Shown here piece by piece: positions 28,226 to 36,061 of a stretch of DNA of 64,000 nt. Positions within the stretch are counted from its first letter, which is position 1. Each line of letters starts with the position of its first letter. The DNA comes from a beta proteobacterium AAP99 (GTDB taxonomy: Bacteria; Pseudomonadota; Gammaproteobacteria; Burkholderiales; Burkholderiaceae_C). The notes beneath the pieces were generated by a model. It was not told the DNA's origin, made no database searches, and worked only from the letters and a program-made list of their open reading frames with translations. The DNA is taken from assembly GCA_001295775.1 (NCBI GenBank), contig LJIA01000002.1:329185-393184 (forward strand). The letters run 5' to 3'. A program made the translations under genes and the position numbers.

Positions 28226-29903
28226 CCTTCTGCACCACCCCCGCGCTCACTTGCGGTGCAGCCGCCGGTTTGGCGGGTACAGCCTCGCGCAAGACCAGGC
28301 CGCCGGCGGCGCGCTTTTCCTTGCGGCCGATCTGCACGCCGGAGATGCAGTAGCGCTCGCGCAGCTTGGCGAGGATCTGGGATTGCACCTCGGCATCCGG
28401 CAGCTTGTCGCGATGCTTGCTGACAAGCAGCCAGGCCAGGTCGATCAGCTTGGCGTTCAGGCTCTGGTTGCCCTGCACGAGCAGGTTCTTGACTGCGGTG
28501 GCCACCTGGCCGGCGACGGTGAGTGACATGGCCTGCTCGGCCTGTTTCTCAATGTCGGCGTGGATGCCGCGCACTTGCTGCTCGACCTCGGGCACCAGGG
28601 CTACCGAGCGGCACAGCAGTTCGGTGGCGGTGCGGCTGGCGCAGTAGCGGCGCGCGATGTCGCGGATCCAGAGGCTGGCGTCTTCGAGCTGGATTTCGCT
28701 GTGCTGCAGTCGGGCGAGCACGATCAGCAGGTTGCCGGCGGCCTCGTAGTCGAAGTCTTCGCGGCGGCGCTCGTCGGCCAGTGCACGCACGGTGGCCACC
28801 ACATCCGGCACGCGGCGCTCCAGCAGGGCGCGGCAGACTTCGAGGGTCTGGAACAGGCGGCGCACGCGGGCCGATTGCGGCTGTTTCTCCACGGCCTTGG
28901 CGAGGTCCTCATGGCAGCGCACCAGGGCCTTGAGGTCACCGCCGTCGTAGCGCAGCACACCGAGCAGGAACAGGCTCTGGTAGTCCAGCAGCTTGGAGCC
29001 GTTGCCCAGCATGCAGGCGCGGTGCAGGGCGGTGGTGGCCTCGGCGGTCTCGCCGACGAAGAAGGCGGTCATGCCTTTCTTCTGCAGTCGTGTCAGGCTG
29101 GCGGGCGTGATGTCGACGGCCTTGGCGTAGGTGCGGTACGCGCCGTCGAAGTCGCCATGCTCGATCTGCGTGCGGCCGAGAATGTCGTAGGCGTCCGCAA
29201 AGCTGGGTTGCGCGGCGATGAGGGACTCCAGCACGCGCCGGCCTTCCACGGCAGCGCCAGCCTCGATCTGCGCGCGGGCCACGCCGAGCTTGGCCCAGGG
29301 CAGGGCCTGGGCGGCGTAGATCGCTTCGAACAGGGCCTTGGCCTCGGTGTGGCGCTGCAGGCGCAGCAGCAGCTCTGCACCGATGCGCGCGGCATACAGC
29401 CAGAACTTGCCGCGCTGGCGGAAGCGGTCCAGGCACAGCTCGGCGGCGGACGCAAAGTCATTGGCCTCGATGGCCATGAAGATCGATGACAGCACGCGCT
29501 TGCGCTCGCGCGAGTGGCGCAGGCGTTCGCCCAGTGCGTCGGCGTTGTGCGGCTTGAGCAGGTAGCTGTCCAGCGCGCTCTCCGCCGCTTCGGCCACCTT
29601 GGCGTAGCTGGCCTCGGCCGTGACCATCACGAACACGGTGGAGAAGGGCAGCAGCTGGGCGCGGCGCAGGTCGTCCAGCAGATCCTGCCCGGTCATGTGC
29701 GAGCCGTGGAAGTGCGACTCGCACAGCACGATGTCGAACACGCGGTTCTCCAGCACGCGCCGCGCGTCATGCACGCGGCTGCTCTGCGCGATCTCGCCGA
29801 CGCCGAAGTCGCGCAGCATGCTCACAAGCACGGTGCGCGAGGTCGGGTTGGCGTCGATCACCAGGGCCCGGGTGTCAGAGATGTCGGTATCAAGCAGTCG
29901 CAT
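28209..29903 (-). CDS. Pseudo-receiver plus TPR-repeat protein
   Basis: 564 residues from the ATG at 29903; in-frame starts upstream (30011 ATG, 30047 TTG) would only add low-complexity sequence. Residues 10–130 have a CheY-like receiver fold (ALVIDANPTSRTVLVSMLRDFG, VFVMVTAEAS, DSYLLKPHN). The phosphoacceptor position is Glu62 (IVLCESHFHG) rather than Asp, and the acidic pair is Asp-Ala, so phosphotransfer is unlikely. From residue 140 to about 330 there are TPR-like helical pairs (AKALFEAIYAAQALPWAKLG, ADAYDILGRTQIEHGDFDGAYRTY). Likely a constitutive protein-interaction scaffold, perhaps linked to pili or motility. Convergent with pilE. Confidence 0.8.
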   Translation of the reverse strand: MRLLDTDISDTRALVIDANPTSRTVLVSMLRDFGVGEIAQSSRVHDARRVLENRVFDIVLCESHFHGSHMTGQDLLDDLRRAQLLPFSTVFVMVTAEASYAKVAEAAESALDSYLLKPHNADALGERLRHSRERKRVLSSIFMAIEANDFASAAELCLDRFRQRGKFWLYAARIGAELLLRLQRHTEAKALFEAIYAAQALPWAKLGVARAQIEAGAAVEGRRVLESLIAAQPSFADAYDILGRTQIEHGDFDGAYRTYAKAVDITPASLTRLQKKGMTAFFVGETAEATTALHRACMLGNGSKLLDYQSLFLLGVLRYDGGDLKALVRCHEDLAKAVEKQPQSARVRRLFQTLEVCRALLERRVPDVVATVRALADERRREDFDYEAAGNLLIVLARLQHSEIQLEDASLWIRDIARRYCASRTATELLCRSVALVPEVEQQVRGIHADIEKQAEQAMSLTVAGQVATAVKNLLVQGNQSLNAKLIDLAWLLVSKHRDKLPDAEVQSQILAKLRERYCISGVQIGRKEKRAAGGLVLREAVPAKPAAAPQVSAGVVQKEKQPA

Positions 29904-30242
29904 GGCAGGGGTAGGCGAACGGGCGCCGCGCAGGCTTGCGGGCGGCTCGTCCGTGTCGGACTGTGTTCGGCATCCGGCCGCCGCGGCTTGAGGCGCGAGG
30001 GCCTGCGCCATGCGCCGAACTGGCGCGTCGCCGCCCGGCTGTTTCAATCCTGACTTTCTGGATTTTCAATCAAACGTTGAATTGATGATCTATATATGGA
30101 TCACTTTCAACGATTCATTGAATTGACCCACACCCCGCTTTCCGCATGTGGCAAGCGGATATCGGCACTTTTTGGTGCGTTCATTTCAGCTGTGCATGTC
30201 ACGCTGAAAGAGGTTGCGGTGGCGCTCGATCAGTCGGTGCGC
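29904..30242. other. Intergenic region with AT-rich dyad and repeat copy 5
   Basis: 339 bp between two minus-strand genes. At 30060–30125 it is strongly AT-rich, and GTTGAA (about 30075) and TTCAAC (about 30106) flank GATC-TATATATG-GATC, an imperfect dyad. It is probably the promoter/operator of the TPR gene. The dispersed repeat copy 5 follows at 30131–30180. Confidence 0.5.
30131..30180 (-). repeat. Dispersed 3'-UTR element, copy 5
   Basis: Minus-strand core GCCACATGCGGAAAG (30138–30152), a variant with CATG for CAAG. CCGC-N9-GCGG pairing is retained. It lies about 91 bp beyond the stop of the minus-strand hydrolase, same direction. Confidence 0.65.
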
Positions 30243-31292
30243 TCAGCGCACCGCAAAGCGCAACACGCCGTTTGCATCCATGCTGCGCTGCAGCTCGCCG
30301 CGGTGCCAGAGCCAGTGAAGGTGCGCCAGCGCCTCGCCCATGGCGAAGGTGGTCTGGTGCAGGTCCAGCTTGCGCTTGAATAGCAGGCCGAGCAGATCCG
30401 CCGCGCTTTGCGGTGCCGCGGCGCAGGCTTCGCGCACTTCGGCCAGGCGCGCGTCGTGGTGCTCGCGCAGCTGGCGGATGCGCGTGTGCAGGCCGGTGAA
30501 GGGCTTGCCGTGGCTGGGCAGCACGAGGGTGTCGGCCGGCAGGACCTCGTAGCGGCCCAGGGACTTGAGGAACAGTCCGAGCGGATCGGCCTCCGGCTCC
30601 ATGTCCCACACGCTTACGTTGGTGGAGATGCGCGGCAGCACCATGTCGCCGCTGATCAGCACGCCGGTTTCCTCGCACCACAGCGCCATGTGCTCGGGCG
30701 CGTGGCCGTAGCCGGCGATGGTGTGCCAGCTGCGCCCGCCGATCGCAAGCGGCTGATCATCCATCAGGCGCCGGAAGCTCGGCGGCACCGCGGGCACCAT
30801 GTTGGCGAAGTGGTCGCCACGATGGCGGATGCGCTCGATGTCTGCCGGGTCGGTCAGCCCATGCAGGCGGAAGTGCCGCGCGGCCGCCTCACCGCCCGAT
30901 CCGCTGGGCGCGCCGATCAGCCCGCGCGCCATGCTGTAGTCCGTCATGCTGCAGTGGAAGGGGCAGGCCCAGCGCTCCGCCAGCCAGGCGGCGTTGCCGA
31001 TGTGGTCCGGATGCATGTGGGTGGCCATCACCCGGCGGACGGGTGCATCCAGACCTTGAAAGACAGTCTCCCAGTAGCCGCGCGTGGTCGTATCGGCAAT
31101 GCCGCAGTCCACGATCGCATGGCCCGGCCCGTCGTGGCCCGCATCGTCCAGCAGCCAGAGGTTGATGTGGTCCAGCGCAAAGGGCAGGGGCATCCGCAGC
31201 CACTGCACGCCGGGGGCCACGGCCATCAGGCGGCCGGGCTCGGGCAGGGTGTCGGCAAACGGATAGTGGAGTTCGGCTTCGAGGAGGTTCAT
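30243..31292 (-). CDS. Metallo-beta-lactamase-fold hydrolase
   Basis: 349 residues from the ATG at 31292. The zinc-binding motif is THMHPDHIGN (H-x-H-x-D-H). Further ligands fit GYGHAPEHMALW and SGDMVLPRIS, and a late PSHGKPFTG block is also present. This is the large MBL-fold hydrolase group that includes glyoxalase II-like and thioester hydrolases. The C-terminal 90 residues form a helical tail (REHHDARLAEVREACAA...DLLGLLFKRKLDLHQTTFAMGEALAHLHWLW) seen in MBL proteins near CoA-ester catabolic genes. It is divergent from a LiuR-like regulator and may be controlled by it. Substrate unknown, probably cytosolic. Confidence 0.85.
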   Translation of the reverse strand: MNLLEAELHYPFADTLPEPGRLMAVAPGVQWLRMPLPFALDHINLWLLDDAGHDGPGHAIVDCGIADTTTRGYWETVFQGLDAPVRRVMATHMHPDHIGNAAWLAERWACPFHCSMTDYSMARGLIGAPSGSGGEAAARHFRLHGLTDPADIERIRHRGDHFANMVPAVPPSFRRLMDDQPLAIGGRSWHTIAGYGHAPEHMALWCEETGVLISGDMVLPRISTNVSVWDMEPEADPLGLFLKSLGRYEVLPADTLVLPSHGKPFTGLHTRIRQLREHHDARLAEVREACAAAPQSAADLLGLLFKRKLDLHQTTFAMGEALAHLHWLWHRGELQRSMDANGVLRFAVR

Positions 31293-31363
31293 GCGGCTGG
31301 GCCTGGCGTGCGAGGCCGCAGCGCCGGTGGAGACGCCCACCCAGCCCGCGCATTGCCCCGCAA

Positions 31364-31379
31364 TTGACGTTTACGTAAA
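31364..31379. promoter_or_regulatory. LiuR-type operator
   Basis: TTGACGTTTACGTAAA, a near-palindrome that matches the site I recall for LiuR, the branched-chain amino-acid catabolism regulator of the MerR family. It lies 11 bp before the MerR gene and 72 bp before the divergent hydrolase, so it could govern both. Confidence 0.65.
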
Positions 31380-31389
31380 GTGTAGGGAT

Positions 31390-31830
31390 ATGTCTGCCGC
31401 CGCGACCACGTCCTCGACCTACACCATCTCCGAGCTGTCCCGCGAGTTCGAGGTGACCGCCCGCGCCATCCGCTTCTATGAAGACCACGGTCTGCTCGCC
31501 CCCGCGCGCGAAGGCCCGGGCGGCCGGCACCGTGTCTACACCCAGCGCGACCGCACCCGGCTGAAGCTCACCCTGCGCGGCAAGCGCCTCGGGCTGACGC
31601 TCTCCGAGATCAAGGCCCTGGTGGACATGTACGACGGCCCCGGCGATACCGTCCCGCAGCTGCGCAAGTTTCTCGATGTGCTCCAGGCCCACCGCGAAAA
31701 GCTGCAGCAGCAGCGCGAAGACATCGAGGCCACGCTCGCCGAGATCGGCACGCACGAGCAGCAGTGCCGCAGCCTGCTGTCCGATCTGCTGACCGACCGC
31801 GCAGGCGCAGGCAGCAAGCGCGCCGCCTGA
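31390..31830 (+). CDS. MerR-family regulator, LiuR-like
   Basis: 146 residues from the ATG at 31390. Winged-helix domain TYTISELSREFEVTARAIRFYEDHGLLAPAREGPGGRHRVYTQRDRTRLKLTLRGKRLGLTLSEIKALVDMYD, which closely resembles LiuR-type MerR proteins. A coiled-coil dimerisation helix (LRKFLDVLQAHREKLQQQREDIEATLAEI) follows. There is no metal-binding cysteine loop apart from a single cysteine. LiuR controls leucine and branched-chain acyl-CoA catabolism in proteobacteria. No liu genes are in the window, so targets are elsewhere or limited to the divergent hydrolase. Confidence 0.82.
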   Translation: MSAAATTSSTYTISELSREFEVTARAIRFYEDHGLLAPAREGPGGRHRVYTQRDRTRLKLTLRGKRLGLTLSEIKALVDMYDGPGDTVPQLRKFLDVLQAHREKLQQQREDIEATLAEIGTHEQQCRSLLSDLLTDRAGAGSKRAA

Positions 31831-31961
31831 GCACCCTCGTGCAACACCCACCCCTGCTGACGCCGCCGCAGGATTGATCGCCGCCCCGCCTGCGCCGACA
31901 CTTCCTTGCCCGAAACACCAAGCGCATCACCACGGCACCGCCCCCTGGGAGACCACAGCTC

Positions 31962-32453
31962 ATGAACTCTGCCTCCAGCAACACCGGCTTCGGCCTGCCG
32001 CCCGGCGTCACGGCCACGCAGCTGGCCAATGACGAGCGCCTGGTCTGGGCCGCCTACGCGGCGCACATGATCAGCTACCTGATGCTCTGGACGGCGCTGA
32101 TCGGCCTGATCATCAACTACGTGCGCCGCAAGGACTGCGTGGACCCCAAGCACGCCACCCACCATTCCCGCATGCTGCGCACCTTCTGGTGGACCTTTGG
32201 GCTGTCCCTGCTGGCGTTCGGCATCATGATCGCCGGCGGGCTGGGCGTGGCCTTCAACCTGCTCGGGCCGGATTTCTCGCAGTGGGAGCGTTCGGTCGAG
32301 GCCATTGAAAAAGGCACTGCGCGCCTGAACATCGCCTGGGGCTGGGTCGTGCTGGCCGCGCTGGGCGCCTTGCTGGCCGTGGCCACCTGGATCGGCGGGC
32401 TGATCAGCCACGCCATCGGCATGGTGCGTCTGGCCGATGACAAGCCGACCTGA
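31962..32453 (+). CDS. Membrane protein, DUF4870-like
   Basis: 163 residues with three hydrophobic helices (YAAHMISYLMLWTALIGLIINYV, TFWWTFGLSLLAFGIMIAGGLGV, NIAWGWVVLAALGALLAVATWIGGLI). The first helix and the loop YVRRKDCVDPKHATHHSRMLRTFWW resemble DUF4870 membrane proteins, which often sit with lipid or envelope genes. Function unknown. It lies 131 bp after the MerR gene, so it probably has its own promoter. Confidence 0.7.
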   Translation: MNSASSNTGFGLPPGVTATQLANDERLVWAAYAAHMISYLMLWTALIGLIINYVRRKDCVDPKHATHHSRMLRTFWWTFGLSLLAFGIMIAGGLGVAFNLLGPDFSQWERSVEAIEKGTARLNIAWGWVVLAALGALLAVATWIGGLISHAIGMVRLADDKPT

Positions 32454-32679
32454 GCGGGCGGCTGATTTCGGCCCAAGCCGGGTGGATGGCGGGTTTGCAC
32501 CGCCGAGTTGATGCGCAAGCAGCAATTGGCGCGGGCCAAAGCGCGATTGGATCCGCAGCGCAGCAATTCCGCCCCGACAAACACCGCATAATCGCGCGCC
32601 GCGCCCTCTGGGGGGTCGCACGTTTTCGCCGCAACCGGTTGCGCTCATTGCCCGCCGGTTGCGCGCAACTAAGCAGTCC

Positions 32680-33348
32680 ATGCTCATCACGCTTTTCTTT
32701 GTCTGGCTCGTGCGCTTCCTGGTGGGGGCCTATCCGCGCTGGATCGGCACGACGCCCTCGGCGGCGCAGCGCATCTATTTCGCCAACCACACCAGCCACG
32801 TCGATACCCTGGTGGTCTGGTCCGCGATCCCCGAGGACATCCGCCCGCGCGTGCGGCCGCTGGCTGCCAAGGACTACTGGGACAAGTCGGCCATCCGCCG
32901 GCACATCGTCAACAAGGGCCTGAACGCGGTGCTGATCGACCGTCTGCGCGAGACGGATGCCGACCCGCTGGACGCCCCGCGCGAGGCGCTCAAGCACGGC
33001 GACTCGCTGATCATGTTCCCCGAAGGCACGCGCCGCAGCGAGCCGCTGCCCGGCCCCTTCAAGCGCGGCATCGCCAAGATCGCGGCCGAATTCCCGGACG
33101 TGGAGCTGGTGCCGGTCTACATCGAGAACCTGAACCGCATCATGCCCAAGGGCACCTTCTTCCCGGTGCCCCTGGCCTGCAACGTGCGCTTCGGCGCGCC
33201 CATCAAGCGCGCGGCCGAGGAAGGCGAGGACGAGTTCCTCGCGCGTGCGCGCCAGGCCATCGTCGATCTGGCCGAGGACCATGAGGCCAAGCCGATCGCC
33301 ATGAAGAACGGCACGCGCACGCAGCCCGTGGATGTGGTGCGTTCATGA
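32680..33348 (+). CDS. 1-acyl-sn-glycerol-3-phosphate acyltransferase-like (PlsC family)
   Basis: 222 residues from the ATG at 32680. N-terminal membrane helix (LITLFFVWLVRFLVGAYPRW). The acyltransferase motif I, FANHTSHVDTL, has the HX4D catalytic pair. Motif III is MFPEGTRR and motif IV is VPVYIENLNR. It transfers an acyl chain to lysophosphatidate at the inner membrane. It overlaps the next gene, a CdsA-like enzyme, by four bases (ATGA). The pair would make phosphatidate and activate it as CDP-diacylglycerol. Confidence 0.88.
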   Translation: MLITLFFVWLVRFLVGAYPRWIGTTPSAAQRIYFANHTSHVDTLVVWSAIPEDIRPRVRPLAAKDYWDKSAIRRHIVNKGLNAVLIDRLRETDADPLDAPREALKHGDSLIMFPEGTRRSEPLPGPFKRGIAKIAAEFPDVELVPVYIENLNRIMPKGTFFPVPLACNVRFGAPIKRAAEEGEDEFLARARQAIVDLAEDHEAKPIAMKNGTRTQPVDVVRS

Positions 33349-34301
33349 TCGAAGACCTGCGCTTCTGGGTGGTGGTGGCCACGCTGCTGGCCCTGTTGGG
33401 CGCCGCGGCCCTGCTCAAGCCGATGATGGACGGCTGGATCAAGCGGCCGCTGTCGCGCGCGGTGCTGTCCTTTGCGCAGGACCGCGAGCGCAACGGCTGG
33501 CTGTTCCTGTTCTGCTTCTGGTCCGCCGTGGTGCTGCACCCGGCGGTGGCCTTCTTCATGTTCGCACTCACAAGCTTTCTGGGTCTGCGCGAATTCCTCA
33601 CCCGTACGCCCGCCAACGCCGCGGACTACCGCGCGTTGTTCGTCGCCTTCTTCATCCTCATCCCGGCGCAGTACGTGTTTGTGGGCAACGGCTGGTATGG
33701 GCTGTTCTCGGTGTTCATCCCGGTCTACGCCTTCTTCGTGCTGCCCGCGCTGTCCGCCCTGGCGGGGGACGCGAAGGAGTTCTTCGCCCGCGCGGCCAAG
33801 CTGCAGCTGGGCGTGATGCTCTGCGTGTACTGCCTGAGCCACATCCCGGCCACGCTGAGTCTGACCATCCGCGGCTGGAGCGGCGGTGACAACCATGCGG
33901 CCTACCTGATGCTGTTCTGCGTGATGGTCACGCAGGTCGGCGACATCGTGCAGTACTGGGTCAGCCGTCAATATGGCCGCCGCCGCCTGGCCCGCAGCAT
34001 CACGCGCGACCTGACCTGGGAAGGCGTGGCCGCCGGCATCGGCGCGGCCATGATCGTGGGCCTGTCCATGTACTGGTACGTGCCCTTCAACCTCGCCACC
34101 ACCCTGGGCGTGGCCGCCGCCACGGCCGCCATGGGCTTCGTGGCGCAGCTGGTGCTGCAGACGCTCAAGCGCTCCACCGGCATCCGCGACTGGGGCGAGA
34201 TCTCCACCGGCCGCTCCAGCGTGCTGGATCGGCTGGGTTCGCTCGTGTTCGCGGCGCCGGTGTTCTATCACCTCACGCGCGCCTTCACCCCGGTGGTCTG
34301 A
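33345..34301 (+). CDS. CdsA-like phosphatidate cytidylyltransferase
   Basis: 318 residues with about eight membrane helices. The first CdsA block is recognisable (GDIVQYWVSRQYGRRRLARSITRDLTWEGVAAG). The usual C-terminal signature, S-x-x-K-R-x4-K-D ... HGG-x-x-D-R-x-D, appears only as LKRSTGIRDWGEISTGRSSVLDRLGS, with HGG replaced by TGR. It may be an atypical or YnbB-like member. It would turn phosphatidate and CTP into CDP-diacylglycerol. Coupled to the PlsC-like gene. Confidence 0.82.
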   Translation: MIEDLRFWVVVATLLALLGAAALLKPMMDGWIKRPLSRAVLSFAQDRERNGWLFLFCFWSAVVLHPAVAFFMFALTSFLGLREFLTRTPANAADYRALFVAFFILIPAQYVFVGNGWYGLFSVFIPVYAFFVLPALSALAGDAKEFFARAAKLQLGVMLCVYCLSHIPATLSLTIRGWSGGDNHAAYLMLFCVMVTQVGDIVQYWVSRQYGRRRLARSITRDLTWEGVAAGIGAAMIVGLSMYWYVPFNLATTLGVAAATAAMGFVAQLVLQTLKRSTGIRDWGEISTGRSSVLDRLGSLVFAAPVFYHLTRAFTPVV

Positions 34302-34627
34302 TCCGGGTTCTTCGCCGGCGTCGGCCCGTGGCGCTTCGCGCAGGTTCACTGCTGGTCACATTTTGCGTGGCGCCTCGCCTGCCTGAATCGGCCAAAGAGC
34401 CGCATCCGGCGGACATCTGCATCTGGAGGCCCAGTGTTGGCGGGCTTCTTCAGGCCAAAGTGGCTGAAAAGCCGCGCCGGACAAGCGGGAAGCAGTTTGA
34501 GCGGGGTGCCAGCCACTGTGAAAAATTCGCGGCGAACCTGTCAACGCAATGTCGGCCCCGCCGTTTTATGAGTTCCGCGTTGGATCCGACGCGGGTGTTA
34601 ATCAACTCACTTTCCATGGAAATCAAA
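34302..34627. other. Intergenic region between CdsA-like gene and Lys/Ala-rich gene
   Basis: 326 bp. It holds dispersed repeat copy 6 and, upstream of it, a GGCCAAAGAGCCGCATCCGG stretch resembling a decayed second copy (about 34390–34410). The last 60 bases before the small gene are less GC-rich and probably contain its promoter. No gene is supported. Confidence 0.5.
34443..34493 (+). repeat. Dispersed 3'-UTR element, copy 6
   Basis: Imperfect hairpin (GGCTTCTTCAGGCCA / TGGCTGAAAAGCC, 34443–34473), then CCGC-GCCGGACAA-GCGGGAAGC. It lies 178 bp after the CdsA-like gene, same direction. Confidence 0.7.
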
Positions 34628-34864
34628 ATGAAACTGATCGCCGCTCTGGTTGCTTCCCTGTTCGCCGCCGCCGCTTTCGCCCAGGCACCTGCCGCTGCTC
34701 CGGCCAAGAAGGACGAGAAGCCCGCCGCTGCCGCTCCGGCCAAGGCCGAAGCCAAGAAGGACGAGAAGGCTGCCCCGGCCGCCGCCAAGAAGGACGAGAA
34801 GGCTGCTCCGGCCGCCAAGAAGGAAGAGAAGAAGGACGAGAAGAAGGCCGACGCCAAGAAGTAA
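34628..34864 (+). CDS. Small exported Lys/Ala/Glu-rich repeat protein
   Basis: 78 residues from the ATG at 34628 (an ATG four codons upstream is in frame but has no ribosome site). The signal peptide MKLIAALVASLFAAAAFAQ is followed by an almost repetitive mature chain with the unit KKDEKAAPAA three times, ending in KKEEKKDEKKADAKK. It is highly charged and probably disordered in the periplasm. Proteins with this leader and composition are common in Burkholderiales. Followed by a strong terminator. Function unknown. Confidence 0.75.
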   Translation: MKLIAALVASLFAAAAFAQAPAAAPAKKDEKPAAAAPAKAEAKKDEKAAPAAAKKDEKAAPAAKKEEKKDEKKADAKK

Positions 34865-34962
34865 TTCTTCTTGGAGGCCTGACGGTTTCTGAGGCTTCGG
34901 CCTGAGAACCGCGCCTTCTTGAGGTGCCCGGTGCGTCAGGGGATGCGCCGGACGCCTCAAAA

Positions 34963-34997
34963 CAAAACGCCGCACGTGTTGCGGCGTTTTGCTTTTG
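34963..34997 (+). terminator. Rho-independent terminator
   Basis: Perfect 12-bp stem CAAAACGCCGCA / TGCGGCGTTTTG, loop CGTGT, followed by CTTTT. It lies 99 bp downstream of the Lys/Ala-rich gene. The A-run before it would also let it work on the minus strand. Confidence 0.88.
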
Positions 34998-35078
34998 GGC
35001 AGCCGGTCGGCGAACGGTGCGGATCACGCTGCGACGCCGTGGAACGATCGGCATGAGATGCAAGCGTCTGGAACGAAG

Positions 35079-35130
35079 GCCGAAACCGGCCAAGATCCGC
35101 ATCCCAAAAGCGGAAAGCCGCTGATTTCGA
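35079..35130 (+). repeat. Dispersed 3'-UTR element, copy 7
   Basis: GGCCG-AAAC-CGGCC hairpin, then CCGC-ATCCCAAAA-GCGGAAAG (core 35106–35118) and TGATTTCG. It lies beyond the terminator, 240 bp from the plus-strand stop. Confidence 0.6.
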
Positions 35131-35185
35131 TCTTCAACAGAACATTGAAAATCAATCCAAATGGAGCGCACTTATCAAATGAAGC

Positions 35186-36016
35186 CTACATCTGCTTGAA
35201 CAGATGCACATAGGCCCGCGACACCGGCAGCTCCGGCGTGCGGGCGCTTGAGCCCGAGCCGATCGGCTTCATCCGCACGAACAGGCGGCTGGCTTCGTCG
35301 CGCCGGGTGCCGGCCACGTGTGCCATGTTGACCAGCGTGCCGCGGTGGATCTGCCAGTAGATCTCCGGGTCCAGCTCGGCGGCCAGTTCGGAAAGGGCCG
35401 TGCGGATCAGATGCTCCCCACCCACGGTGGTGTGCACCACGGTGTATTTGTCGTCGCTCTCGAAGTACGCCACGTCGCCCACGGCGATCTGGTGTGTCAG
35501 GTCGCCCCGGCTGGCACGCACCCAACGCAGGAACTTGCGCGCCTCGCCCTGCGCAGGCGCAGCCGCACCGCCCGCGGCGGCACCGCCCACGGCTGCCGGC
35601 AGCACGCGCGTGAGCTGGTTGAGCAGGGCGGAGAGGTCCGGCGCCGCGGCGCCCTCGCTGAGGCGGCGCTTGAGCTTGTCGATGGTGCGGGCCAGGCGCT
35701 CGTCCGTAACAGGCTTGAGCAGGTAGTCGGCCGCATCACGCTCGAAGGCTTCGATGGCGTATTGGTCGTAGGCGGTGACGAACACCACCTGCGTATCGGT
35801 CTCGATGCCCTGCGCGACTTCGAGACCCGTGGCGCCGGGCATCTTGATGTCCAGAAAGGCCACGGTGGGCGCGTGCTCGGCAATGCCCTTGATGGCTTCG
35901 ACCCCGTTGCGCGCGGTGGCCACGATCTGCAGCTCCGGCCAGAGTGCGGCGAGCTTGTCCTGCAGGTACTTCACCAGATGCGGTTCGTCGTCGGCGATCA
36001 GGGCGGTATGGGGCAT
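35186..36016 (-). CDS. LytTR-type response regulator (AlgR/LytR-like)
   Basis: 276 residues. Receiver domain (residues 1–120) with ADDEPHL acidic pair, Asp56 phosphoacceptor (AFLDIKMPG), FVTAYDQYA and YLLKPV. An Ala/Gly-rich linker (150–165) leads to a LytTR DNA-binding domain (FLRWVRASRGDLTHQIAVGDVAYFESDDKYTVVHT...YWQIHRGTLVNMAHVAG). It is the partner of the kinase gene immediately upstream (45 bp gap), so the two form a classical operon. LytTR regulators often control surface or pilus genes, and targets here are unknown. Confidence 0.92.
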   Translation of the reverse strand: MPHTALIADDEPHLVKYLQDKLAALWPELQIVATARNGVEAIKGIAEHAPTVAFLDIKMPGATGLEVAQGIETDTQVVFVTAYDQYAIEAFERDAADYLLKPVTDERLARTIDKLKRRLSEGAAAPDLSALLNQLTRVLPAAVGGAAAGGAAAPAQGEARKFLRWVRASRGDLTHQIAVGDVAYFESDDKYTVVHTTVGGEHLIRTALSELAAELDPEIYWQIHRGTLVNMAHVAGTRRDEASRLFVRMKPIGSGSSARTPELPVSRAYVHLFKQM

Positions 36017-36061
36017 GCGGGCGGTGGTCTCGTTTGCTCTGGTGTGTCGCGGGTGCTGTGT

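Larger units (their letters stand above)
34865..35185. other. Convergent intergenic region
   Basis: 321 bp between the Lys/Ala-rich gene and the convergent LytTR regulator. It holds a Rho-independent terminator (34963–34997) and dispersed repeat copy 7. AT content rises at 35120–35175. No gene is supported. Confidence 0.5.

Noticed and set aside
34616..34864. Longer start (34328 or 34616) for the Lys/Ala-rich protein
   Set aside because: The upstream part spans repeat copy 6 and would bury the signal peptide; the ATG at 34628 has GGA at suitable spacing.
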